From Lachnospiraceae bacterium C10 (lineage in GTDB: Bacteria; Bacillota; Clostridia; Lachnospirales; Lachnospiraceae): a stretch of DNA of 64,000 nucleotides. The notes beneath the pieces are model-generated. The model ran no database searches and was not told where the DNA came from. It saw nothing but the letters and a program-made list of their open reading frames with translations. Of the stretch, positions 38,032 through 45,944 are shown one piece after another. Positions within the stretch are counted from its first letter, which is position 1; each line of letters opens with the position of its first letter. The stretch spans positions 91,849 through 155,848 of the forward strand of contig FMTN01000008.1 of NCBI GenBank assembly GCA_900100095.1. The letters run 5' to 3'. The position numbers and the translations under genes were made by a program.

Positions 38032-38073
38032 CGAAGTGTCCTCCTATTTTTTGATGTTATACTGCACTACGTT

Positions 38074-38102
38074 ATTATAGAAAACCTCTTTTTCAAAAGC
38101 AA
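38074..38102 (-). promoter_or_regulatory. Promoter of ftsH-uvrC
   Basis: Minus strand TTGCTT (38097-38102), 17-bp spacer, consensus -10 TATAAT (38074-38079), about 43 bp upstream of the ftsH start. Confidence 0.78.
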
Positions 38103-38146
38103 GGCAGGGCCTCCATTGTTAATAAAAAATTCATATTTGATTGAGT

Positions 38147-38181
38147 TAAAAAAGCTGTGAAACCAAAAGATTTCACAGCTT
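38147..38181 (-). terminator. Terminator after the TrpXYZ-type ABC operon
   Basis: AAGCTGTGAAA (38152-38162) with TTTCACAGCTT (38171-38181), followed on the minus strand by TTTTAAC. Confidence 0.88.
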
Positions 38182-38189
38182 CGTGCTAT

Positions 38190-38984
38190 TTATGAGAGAA
38201 TCGCCTGATCGTTGGAGAATTCCTCACCGGACACTTCTTCGAATTTATGAAGAAGATCCTCGATGGTGAGACGCTTCTTTTCCTCTCCGGAAATATCCAG
38301 GATGATTCTGCCCTCATTCAGCATGATTAAACGATTACCGTGCTGAATGGCATCACGCATATTGTGCGTGATCATCAGGGTTGTAAGTCCATGTTCTTTT
38401 ACAATGCGGTCGGTTGCCTTTAATACATTTTCTGCGGTCTTTGGATCGAGGGCGGCTGTGTGCTCATCCAAAAGGAGCGCTTTCGGCTTCTGTAATGTCG
38501 CCATCAAAAGTGTCAATGCCTGCCGCTGTCCTCCGGACAGAAGTCCTACCTTTGCTGTCAGTCTGTCCTCAAGTCCAAGGTCAAAGGTCTTCAAAAGTTC
38601 CCGATACCGGTCTTTTTCTTTTGCCGTAATGCCCCAGCCAAGACCTCTTCTCTTGCCTCTCCGTGAAGCCAACGCCAGATTCTCCTCGATCTCCATATCT
38701 GCCGCTGTTCCTGTCATCGGATCCTGGAAGACGCGGCCCAGATACTTTGCTCTCTTGTATTCGGAAAGACCGGTCACATCCATTCCGTCGATTTCAATTC
38801 TTCCACGATCCACCGGCCAGGTTCCGGCAAGGGCATTCAGCAAAGTTGATTTACCTGCTCCGTTGCCGCCGATTACAGTTACAAAATCCTGATCCTTCAA
38901 CTCCAGACTGATGCCGTTTAACGCATGCTTTTCATTGATGGTTCCGGGATTAAAGGTCTTATATACATCGGTTATCTTAATCAT
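38190..38984 (-). CDS. ABC transporter ATP-binding protein (TrpXYZ-type)
   Basis: Cytoplasmic ATPase of an importer. The ATG at 38984 follows AAGGGAG and gives 264 residues. Walker A is IGGNGAGKST, the signature is LLSGGQRQALTLLM, Walker B is KALLLDEHTAALD, and the H-loop is LMITHNM. It overlaps the permease gene by 8 bp. The three-gene set has the composition of the family in which TrpX, a COG2984-type binding protein, imports tryptophan or related compounds in some Firmicutes; the substrate here is unconfirmed. Confidence 0.88.
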   Translation of the reverse strand: MIKITDVYKTFNPGTINEKHALNGISLELKDQDFVTVIGGNGAGKSTLLNALAGTWPVDRGRIEIDGMDVTGLSEYKRAKYLGRVFQDPMTGTAADMEIEENLALASRRGKRRGLGWGITAKEKDRYRELLKTFDLGLEDRLTAKVGLLSGGQRQALTLLMATLQKPKALLLDEHTAALDPKTAENVLKATDRIVKEHGLTTLMITHNMRDAIQHGNRLIMLNEGRIILDISGEEKKRLTIEDLLHKFEEVSGEEFSNDQAILS

Positions 38985-39912
38985 TTTTCGCTCCCTTTCT
39001 AGCTGCAGCTGCAAATGAGTGGCCAGCCTTGCCTTTGATATAAGGGATCGCGAGGAAAACAGCTACAATGATGGCTGTGAACAGTTTTAAATCGTCGGTC
39101 GGCATCTGAAGCCAGAGCACCAGTCCGATGACAAGATAGTAGATGATTGCTCCGACAACCACGAATCCCAGGCGAATCATAAAGTTCATTCGCTTTCCAA
39201 AAATAGCTGAACCCAAAACCTCTCCGATAATCACGGCAGCAAGTCCGATTACGATAGAACCTCTTCCCATATTGATATCCGAATATCCCTGGAACTGGGA
39301 CAGAAGTCCTCCCGCCATAGCCACCAGTCCGTTGCTGATGGCAAGGGCAATCACCTTCATCATATTAATGTTGATACCCTGTGCGCGGCTCATCGCCGGA
39401 TTGTTACCTGTTGCACGAATGGCGCAGCCCTGCTCCGTGCCAAAATACCAATAGCACAGCAGGATGACAACCACAACAAAACAAAGGGAGATCAAAAGCG
39501 CTGTGTTTAAATATCTCTGGGATACGATCAGTTTAAACTGGTCTACGGAAATCGCCTTGTTGGCTCCTCCCATGATATTCAGGTTAATGGAATACAATGC
39601 AATCTGCATTAAGATTCCCGAGAGAATATCCGGAATGCCAAGCATGGTATGAAGAAAACCTGTGCATAATCCTGCAACTGCTCCAACCACAAAAGCCGCC
39701 AGCAAAGCCAACGGTGCACTCCATCCGTTAAGGATCAGCATCACCGCCGTTGCGCCTCCGGTTGCAAAACTTCCGTCCACGGTCAAATCCGCAAAATTTA
39801 AAATCTTGAATGTTACAAAGACACCAATTGCCATGATGCCCCAGATCAGTCCCAAAGCCACATTGCCCGGGATTGCTCCTACAAAGTCCATAAAGTTAAG
39901 AGCCATACCCAA
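38977..39912 (-). CDS. ABC transporter permease (LivH/TrpY-like)
   Basis: Membrane component of the importer, 311 residues with about eight hydrophobic helices. The characteristic segment FKILNFADLTVDGSFATGGA and a later RAQGININMMKVIALAISNG match the branched-chain-amino-acid/TrpY permease family. It is placed between binding protein and ATPase genes, 12 bp after the former and overlapping the latter. The translated product is unbroken. Confidence 0.9.
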   Translation of the reverse strand: MGMALNFMDFVGAIPGNVALGLIWGIMAIGVFVTFKILNFADLTVDGSFATGGATAVMLILNGWSAPLALLAAFVVGAVAGLCTGFLHTMLGIPDILSGILMQIALYSINLNIMGGANKAISVDQFKLIVSQRYLNTALLISLCFVVVVILLCYWYFGTEQGCAIRATGNNPAMSRAQGININMMKVIALAISNGLVAMAGGLLSQFQGYSDINMGRGSIVIGLAAVIIGEVLGSAIFGKRMNFMIRLGFVVVGAIIYYLVIGLVLWLQMPTDDLKLFTAIIVAVFLAIPYIKGKAGHSFAAAARKGAKND

Positions 39913-39924
39913 TTACCTATCTAC

Positions 39925-40911
39925 CTATTCTTCTGTCTTAATTGCTGTATAATCCTCCGGCACCTTGACACCGAGCTTGTCGCAAAGTTCCTTATTGTAT
40001 TCCTTCACAACTGTGTCAGCTGTTGCGATTTCCATATCGCCAGGCTTTGCTCCGTCCTTTAAAATCTGAGCTGCCATCTGTCCGGCCTTGTATCCGATGT
40101 CATGATAGCTGATGGAAAGTGTTGCCACACCGCATCCCTTACAGATACCTTCCTCACCGGCAATGATTGGTGTCTTCGCCTGTACTGCCACATTGTTGAT
40201 ATTCTCTGCGCAGTTCGCTGCGGTATTATCCGTCGGGATATAGAGTACATCACTGTTGTCACAGGCGGTCTTCGTTACAGATGCCACGTCATTGGAATCC
40301 GAGAAGGTGTACGACTTAACGGCATAACCAAACTTCTCAAGATACGGTGTAATGGTATCCACCTGATATTTGGAGTTTGCCTCGGATGAACAGTAGATGA
40401 TACCAACCTTCTTCGCATCCGGGAAGAGCTCATGCAGCATGGCTGCCTGCTGATCCAGTGGTGCAAGATCACTGGTACCGGTTACGTTGGTTCCTGACTT
40501 TCCACTCCATTTCTTGATTCCAAGTGCAATGCTGTAGTCTGTAACAGAGGTTCCGACGATTGGAATATCCGCTGTTGCAGAAGCTGCTGCAGATACCGCA
40601 GCTGTGGCATTGGCCATAATCAGATCCACCTTCTGAGATACAAAGCTGTTGGCTATGGTTGCACAGGTTGCTGAATCTCCTGCCGCATTCTGCTCATCAA
40701 AACTTACGTTGCCCTTACCGAGCTCCGCTTCGATTCCTTCCTTAAAACCTTTGGTTGCTTCATCGAGTGCCGGATGCTGTACCAGCTGGCTGATGCCTAC
40801 CTTATACTGTGCATTGGCGTTTTTCTCACTTGCTTGGCTTCCCTTGCACCCGGTCATCAGACCAAGTAGCATCGCTGTGCATAATAATGTTGAAAAAATC
40901 TTTTTCTTCAT
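39925..40911 (-). CDS. ABC transporter substrate-binding lipoprotein (TrpX-like)
   Basis: Lipid-anchored extracellular binding protein. The ATG at 40911 follows GGAGGAGAGC; the 328-residue precursor begins MKKKIFSTLLCTAMLLGLM with lipobox LMTGC, so the mature protein starts at that Cys. The COG2984 pattern is clear: VGISQLVQHPALDEATKGF, and IANSFVSQKVDLIMANAT. The family in which TrpX falls imports aromatic amino acids or related compounds. It is first in the operon behind a good promoter. Confidence 0.9.
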   Translation of the reverse strand: MKKKIFSTLLCTAMLLGLMTGCKGSQASEKNANAQYKVGISQLVQHPALDEATKGFKEGIEAELGKGNVSFDEQNAAGDSATCATIANSFVSQKVDLIMANATAAVSAAASATADIPIVGTSVTDYSIALGIKKWSGKSGTNVTGTSDLAPLDQQAAMLHELFPDAKKVGIIYCSSEANSKYQVDTITPYLEKFGYAVKSYTFSDSNDVASVTKTACDNSDVLYIPTDNTAANCAENINNVAVQAKTPIIAGEEGICKGCGVATLSISYHDIGYKAGQMAAQILKDGAKPGDMEIATADTVVKEYNKELCDKLGVKVPEDYTAIKTEE

Positions 40912-40951
40912 ACGCTCTCCTCCATAAACAGTCAATCAAAGTAATACTTAA

Positions 40952-40980
40952 AATCTATCACCACAACGCGTTAAAGTCAA
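40952..40980 (-). promoter_or_regulatory. Promoter of the TrpXYZ-type operon
   Basis: Minus strand TTGACT (40975-40980), 17-bp spacer, TAGATT (40952-40957). The leader is short (about 35 nt), so no T-box or riboswitch fits between promoter and gene. Confidence 0.65.
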
Positions 40981-40992
40981 GTCGCATCTCCC

Positions 40993-41110
40993 AATCGAGT
41001 AGGCTGACTCCTACTCGATTCCAACTCTGTTGTCCACCTCAAGGCAAAGCCTTTCGGTGTCCTACAGTCGCCTAAGTCTCCCTCGCAAGCGAGCTTGCAG
41101 GTGGGACTTA
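40993..41110 (+). repeat. Structured dispersed repeat, copy A
   Basis: About 118 bp, strongly similar (roughly 85-90% by eye) to copy B at 58349-58464, same orientation. Three helices: AATCGAGTAGG with CCTACTCGATT; CACC...AGGC with GCCT...GGTG; and CCTAAGTC with GACTTAGG, the last enclosing GCAAGC-GA-GCTTGC. It lies between the TrpX-type promoter and the chemotaxis-receptor terminator, outside both transcripts. No protein is encoded. Confidence 0.8.
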
Positions 41111-41126
41111 GGCTCGTTGTTATATC

Positions 41127-41155
41127 AAAAAAAGCCGGACCCCCTGTCCGGCTTT
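41127..41155 (-). terminator. Terminator after the chemotaxis receptor
   Basis: AAAGCCGGAC (41131-41140) with GTCCGGCTTT (41146-41155), a 5-nt loop, followed on the minus strand by TTTTTTTGATAT. Confidence 0.93.
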
Positions 41156-41161
41156 GGCATC

Positions 41162-42625
41162 TTATGCCCGTGTATGTTTTAATTCATCGGTAATGCGGTT
41201 GATATCATTATATCCTTCCACCACGCCTCGAATATTGCTGTCGAGATTGGAAATGCTGGCGGAGATTTCCTCCATGGCCTCGGAAGATGAATGGATGGAC
41301 GTGCCGATATTATCCACATTTTCCATCGCATCTGTCATCAGACGATCAAGACCGTCCATATCAGCTTTCATATTCTTCGCCCGGTTCCTTACCTGTTCGT
41401 TATTCTCGCGAATCCTTCCAAACGCCTCATCTACTGCCTCAGCATATTCACTGCAGGCTGACACAGAGGCCTGACCGGCTGAAATTTCGTTTGTGACCGC
41501 ATCGGTCTTGCGCTTCACCTCATCAAGAATCTCATGAATCTTGCTTGTAAACTCTGCAGAGTTCTCCGACAGTCCACGCACCTCATCCGCCACAACAGCA
41601 AAACCGCGTCCCTGCTCTCCTGCTCTTGCTGCCTCAATGGACGCATTCAAAGACAGAAGATTGGTCTGGGATGTCAGGGAATCAAGCTCATTTAAAATTC
41701 CGATGATCGTATCCATCTGCTCATTCAGACTGCTCACTGCATCCGCCGTCTGATCCATGGCATCGCTTAAAATATCCATCTCCTTGTTCAGTTGATGAAC
41801 GCGCTCGCCACCTGCTACCACTGCCTCGTTCGTTGCAACGGAAGCCTCATGCATTTCTCCCGTCTGCTGTGCAACATTATGAACCTTTTCGCTTCCCTCA
41901 TGCATCATGGCGCGAATCGACTCGGCATCTCTCGCCTCCGTCGCTGTTGTCTTTGCCATATCCTCAGTCGCAACAGCGATCTGACCGGAAATCTGTCCCG
42001 TAACATCAACGGATTCATTCAGCTTACTGCTGGTATTGCCCAATATATCTACCGAAACACCGATTTTTTCAAGCAGACCTTCTGCCGCCTCCTTGGCTCT
42101 CTGGCTTTCCTTCCCTGCCTTTTCAAGCATCACAAACTGTTCCCTTGTCAGTTTACACATGGAAATGTAAACCATCATTCCGGAAAAGATATAGACCATA
42201 GCCATGGCGGTTGTGTCTGTCGGTGAAATATCCACGAAAGCATTCGGAAACTGATAATAAAACCACAGCATACATCCCATGCTGATGACTCCCTGCATCA
42301 CAATCGGACGGATATCCTCGTAAATTACCACAAGGAACATCGCCATAAAAAACATCATGAAATTCACAATGCTCGGGAAGAGGAACATCAGCGCCACCGA
42401 TATTCCACTCATCATCACAACCATGAGATACATCATGACAACCGGATGAACCACACTCGACAGAAAAAACAAAATGCCTGCGGCCACAAGACCGGCCCCC
42501 ATCATGGGAAGCACTTCCTGAAAGCCGACAAAGAAGCCGTTTACCACGCTTCGCAAGATGATACAAAGTAAAATGGTTGCCGAGAGAATTTTACTTTTAC
42601 GACGAAGCAATTCATTATATTCCAT
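41162..42625 (-). CDS. Methyl-accepting chemotaxis protein without external sensor domain
   Basis: Chemoreceptor that controls CheA and flagellar rotation. The ATG at 42625 gives 487 residues. The first 170 residues are five or six closely packed, Met-rich membrane segments with almost no loops, so any stimulus is likely sensed within the membrane or cytoplasm. The cytoplasmic part (about 190-487) is a long coiled coil with the hairpin tip EQGRGFAVVADEVRGLSENS. A strong terminator follows. There is no receptor-specific operon context. Confidence 0.92.
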   Translation of the reverse strand: MEYNELLRRKSKILSATILLCIILRSVVNGFFVGFQEVLPMMGAGLVAAGILFFLSSVVHPVVMMYLMVVMMSGISVALMFLFPSIVNFMMFFMAMFLVVIYEDIRPIVMQGVISMGCMLWFYYQFPNAFVDISPTDTTAMAMVYIFSGMMVYISMCKLTREQFVMLEKAGKESQRAKEAAEGLLEKIGVSVDILGNTSSKLNESVDVTGQISGQIAVATEDMAKTTATEARDAESIRAMMHEGSEKVHNVAQQTGEMHEASVATNEAVVAGGERVHQLNKEMDILSDAMDQTADAVSSLNEQMDTIIGILNELDSLTSQTNLLSLNASIEAARAGEQGRGFAVVADEVRGLSENSAEFTSKIHEILDEVKRKTDAVTNEISAGQASVSACSEYAEAVDEAFGRIRENNEQVRNRAKNMKADMDGLDRLMTDAMENVDNIGTSIHSSSEAMEEISASISNLDSNIRGVVEGYNDINRITDELKHTRA

Positions 42626-42656
42626 AATCCTACCTGCCTTTTCTTCATAATAAAGC

Positions 42657-42695
42657 AAAAGGACCCCGACATATCATCAGCATACGTAGGGGTCC
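42657..42695 (-). terminator. Terminator after nadC
   Basis: GGACCCC (42661-42667) with GGGGTCC (42689-42695) and partial inner pairing; followed on the minus strand by TTTTGCTTT. It separates the nad operon from the chemoreceptor gene. Confidence 0.8.
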
Positions 42696-42706
42696 AAACA
42701 ATTCCG

Positions 42707-43570
42707 TTATTCTGCGTCATCCAATGGATGAAGATTCTTAAGTGACACATCAAGAATCGGAGCTGAGTGTGTCAATGCACCGGAAGATACATAGTCTACA
42801 CCGAGGTCTGCGATGGCCTTGACGTTCTCTTTTGTAATATTACCTGAAACTTCTGTCGCTGCGCGTCCATCAATGATGGCAATTGCCTGCTTCATGGTCT
42901 CATGATCCATATTATCGAGCATAATAATGTCAGCACCTGCGTTCACAGCTTCCTGCACCTGCTCTAACGTCTCTGTCTCCACTTCAATCTTACGAACGAA
43001 AGGAGCATATTCCTTTGTCATCTCAACAGCACGTGTGATACTGCCTGCTGCTCCGATGTGATTATCCTTGATCAGAACTCCATCGGTCAGATTATAACGG
43101 TGGTTCGTACCTCCGCCTACCTTAACAGCGTATTTTTCAAACAGCCGATTATTCGGTGTCGTCTTTCGGGTATCTAAAAGTCTGGTCTTGCATCCTTCCA
43201 ACAGGCTTGCAACATGATGGGTGTAGGTCGCAATACCGCTCATTCTCTGAAGATAGTTCAGTGCTGTCCTTTCACCGGACAGTAATACCCTGATATCGCC
43301 GGTAACGGTGGCAAGTTTGTCACCCTTTTTCACAGCGTCTCCGTCCTTTACGAACAGCTCCACCTTGGTGGTCTCATCCAGAAGTGCAAAGGTTCTTGCA
43401 AAAATCGTAAGACCGCAGATGATACCGTCTTCCTTACACAGAAGATCACAGGTTCCCATTTTGCCCTCACGCATGATGGCGTTGGTGGTCACATCCTCAC
43501 TTGTGATATCTTCTCTCAATGCAGATAAGATTAATGGGTCGGCATTTAATTTCAATGTTGGATCCGTCAT
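42707..43570 (-). CDS. nadC: Nicotinate-nucleotide pyrophosphorylase (quinolinate PRTase)
   Basis: Converts quinolinate and PRPP to nicotinate mononucleotide. The 287-residue protein carries the family pattern RKTTPNNRLFEKYAVKVGG followed by GTNHRYNLTDGVLIKDNH, and IMLDNMDHETMKQA near residue 218. It overlaps nadB by 4 bp, the last gene of nadA-nadB-nadC. Confidence 0.97.
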   Translation of the reverse strand: MTDPTLKLNADPLILSALREDITSEDVTTNAIMREGKMGTCDLLCKEDGIICGLTIFARTFALLDETTKVELFVKDGDAVKKGDKLATVTGDIRVLLSGERTALNYLQRMSGIATYTHHVASLLEGCKTRLLDTRKTTPNNRLFEKYAVKVGGGTNHRYNLTDGVLIKDNHIGAAGSITRAVEMTKEYAPFVRKIEVETETLEQVQEAVNAGADIIMLDNMDHETMKQAIAIIDGRAATEVSGNITKENVKAIADLGVDYVSSGALTHSAPILDVSLKNLHPLDDAE

Positions 43571-44919
43571 GACTTACTGTTTCCTTCCTGCTCTTCCCGG
43601 TCAATTTCATCCCAGACCAGGTCTTTGTATGCTTCTACTCTGGCTGCATCATCTGCCAGCCAATCCAGGTCAATTTTGTACTTTGCTGCAATCTCATCCA
43701 GGGACAAGTCTACATATGGAAGAAATTTCGGACTGCGTCCTTCCCATGCCCTTACCTGATCGGACTCTAACATATGCGTTGCAGCATTCCGTGCAAATAC
43801 CAGACTTTCCAGCAGGGAATTACTTGCCAGGCGGTTTCTTCCATGAACCCCGTTACAACAGGTCTCGCCTGCTGCATAGAGATGATTCATGGATGTATGA
43901 GAATTCAAATCCACGTAAATACCGCCCATGAAATAATGCTGAGCCGGCACAACCGGAATGTATTCCTTCGTCGGATCGACGCCATTCTCTAGGCAGTGCT
44001 CCACGATGTGCGGGAATCTCTTCTTAATATCGAGATCCTTGATTGCCATCATATTAAGCCATACATGCTTGGTGTGATCCTTATCCATCTGCTTTAAGAT
44101 TTCCTTCGTCAAAAGATCTCGTGGCAGAAGCTCATTGGCAAAGCGGTTGCCGTCCTTATCCAAAAGCGTTGCACCCTCGCCGCGAACAGACTCGGACACA
44201 AGGAAACGGCGCTCCTTCTTCTCACTGTAATATGTGGTCGGGTGAATCTGAACATAATTCAGGTTCTCCACTTTAATATCATGCCGAAGGGCAAGGGCAA
44301 GAGCATCTCCCGTCAGATGCGGGAAATTCGTGGAATTATCATAGATTCCTCCGATTCCTCCCGTCGCCAGCAAGATATGACTGGCGAATACCGGGCGGAT
44401 CTCTCCGTCCTTCGTCCGAAGTAAAATACCGTCACAGCGGTTCTCCTCGCAGAGCAGATCCAGCATCTCGGTATGATCCAGCAATTCCACATTATCCAGC
44501 TTCTTAACCTGCTCCAGAAGGGTACTTGTAATCTCCTGCCCTGTGATATCCTCATGATAGAGAATCCGGTTGGTGGAATGTGCTCCCTCTCTGGTATATA
44601 CCAGTTCCCCATCCTTCATTTCAAAATCCACCCCGTAGGCGATGAGTTCATCAATAACGGAACGGGAGGAGGAAATCATCATATCGACAGATTCCTTCCG
44701 ATTCTCATAGTGCCCTGCCTTCATTGTATCCTCAAAGAATGCATCATAATCATTCTCATCCTTCAGGACACAAATTCCTCCCTGGGCCAGGAAGGAATCA
44801 CTCTCTTCAATCTCTGACTTTGTAATCATCAGAATATGACGGTCGCTCGGCAGATGCAGCGCTCCAAAACAACCTGCTACCCCACAGCCAACAATGATCA
44901 CGTCATATTGTCTATCCAT
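43567..44919 (-). CDS. nadB: L-aspartate oxidase
   Basis: FAD enzyme that oxidises aspartate to iminoaspartate for quinolinate synthesis. The 450-residue protein has the N-terminal FAD motif IIVGCGVAGCFGAL, the active-site region SFLAQGGICVLKDENDYD, and the C-terminal GVHGRNRLASNSLLESLVFA. In anaerobes fumarate is likely the electron acceptor; that is inference. It lies 15 bp after nadA and overlaps nadC. Confidence 0.96.
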   Translation of the reverse strand: MDRQYDVIIVGCGVAGCFGALHLPSDRHILMITKSEIEESDSFLAQGGICVLKDENDYDAFFEDTMKAGHYENRKESVDMMISSSRSVIDELIAYGVDFEMKDGELVYTREGAHSTNRILYHEDITGQEITSTLLEQVKKLDNVELLDHTEMLDLLCEENRCDGILLRTKDGEIRPVFASHILLATGGIGGIYDNSTNFPHLTGDALALALRHDIKVENLNYVQIHPTTYYSEKKERRFLVSESVRGEGATLLDKDGNRFANELLPRDLLTKEILKQMDKDHTKHVWLNMMAIKDLDIKKRFPHIVEHCLENGVDPTKEYIPVVPAQHYFMGGIYVDLNSHTSMNHLYAAGETCCNGVHGRNRLASNSLLESLVFARNAATHMLESDQVRAWEGRSPKFLPYVDLSLDEIAAKYKIDLDWLADDAARVEAYKDLVWDEIDREEQEGNSKS

Positions 44920-44934
44920 TTGTATCGCTTCTTT

Positions 44935-45852
44935 CTATTTTGCTAATTCGAGCATTCTCATCATCGGAGCCTTCGCCTTCTCCATCAGATCCTCATCCAT
45001 GATAATTTCAGGCTCTTCGTCCCTGAGTGCCGCCAGAAGCTTCTCCATGGAAAGCTTCTTCATATTCGGACAAATCTGGGTGTTTCCCGCAGAATAAAAC
45101 TTCTTATCCGGATTCTGTTTCTTAAGTTCGTGTAAAACGCCAAGCTCCGTTGCGATGATAAATTCATCTGCATCAGAGGATGCGACGTACTTAATGATTC
45201 CGGAAGTGGAACCGACATAATCCGCCTCTGCCACTACATCCGGATCGCACTCCGGATGCACAAGCACCGGTGCGTTCGGTCTCGCCTTCTTCGCAGTCTG
45301 TAACTGTGAAAGGCGGATGGAATGATGTACATGACAGAATCCATCATTAAAGATGAAGTTCTTTTCCGGAAGCTGCATGGCAATGTAATGCGCCAGATTT
45401 TGATCCGGGATAAAATAAATATCCTTATTCGGAAGGTTAGAAACAATCGTAAGCGCATTGGCACTTGTAACGCAGACATCGGATGCCGCCTTCAGCTCTG
45501 CTGTTGAGTTAACGTAACATACAACTGCAACATCAGGGTACTGACTTCTTATTTCATTGATACGGTCAACCGTTGCCATATGTGCCATCGGGCAATCCGC
45601 TGCAATCTCCGGAATTAAAACCTTCTTATCCGGATTGAGTACCTTCGCACTCTCTCCCATAAAACGAACACCACAAAGCACGATAATATCGGCGTCCACC
45701 TCTGTCGCCTTACGGCTCAGGAAAAAGGAATCGCCGATATAATCTGCAATGTCCTGCACATCATCATCTACATAATAATGAGCCATGATCACTGCATTCT
45801 TTTCTTTTTTAAGACGGCTAATCTCCTTAGCCATCTGCGCCACATCTGCCAC
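44935..45852 (-). CDS. nadA: Quinolinate synthase A
   Basis: [4Fe-4S] enzyme condensing iminoaspartate with DHAP to quinolinate. A GTG at 45852 follows AAGGAG and gives 305 residues beginning at ADVAQMAKEISRLKKEK; a TTG 21 bp upstream is a poorer choice. The three cluster-binding Cys are in VLCGVRFMGES, VHPECDPDVV and TQICPNMKKLS. It is the first gene of the nad operon; promoter and possible operator lie just upstream. Confidence 0.95.
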   Translation of the reverse strand: MADVAQMAKEISRLKKEKNAVIMAHYYVDDDVQDIADYIGDSFFLSRKATEVDADIIVLCGVRFMGESAKVLNPDKKVLIPEIAADCPMAHMATVDRINEIRSQYPDVAVVCYVNSTAELKAASDVCVTSANALTIVSNLPNKDIYFIPDQNLAHYIAMQLPEKNFIFNDGFCHVHHSIRLSQLQTAKKARPNAPVLVHPECDPDVVAEADYVGSTSGIIKYVASSDADEFIIATELGVLHELKKQNPDKKFYSAGNTQICPNMKKLSMEKLLAALRDEEPEIIMDEDLMEKAKAPMMRMLELAK

Positions 45853-45888
45853 AAAACTCTCCTTCTGATGCAAGACTAACGTAATATC

Positions 45889-45923
45889 CCGAAAATTGTA
45901 TCACTTTTTCGGAGGCTATACAA
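45889..45923 (-). promoter_or_regulatory. nadABC promoter with overlapping inverted repeat
   Basis: Minus strand TTGTAT (45918-45923), 17-bp spacer, TACAAT (45895-45900). The inverted repeat CCGAAAA (45889-45895) with TTTTCGG (45906-45912) overlaps the -10 and spacer, an operator-like layout. It does not clearly match the known NiaR or NadR boxes. Confidence 0.6.
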
Positions 45924-45944
45924 GAAGAAGCAAAACGGGGCATC

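Noticed and set aside
40912..41110. T-box or riboswitch leader for the TrpXYZ-type operon
   Set aside because: The predicted promoter lies only about 40 bp from the gene; the structured repeat is upstream of it, and no T-box sequence was seen.
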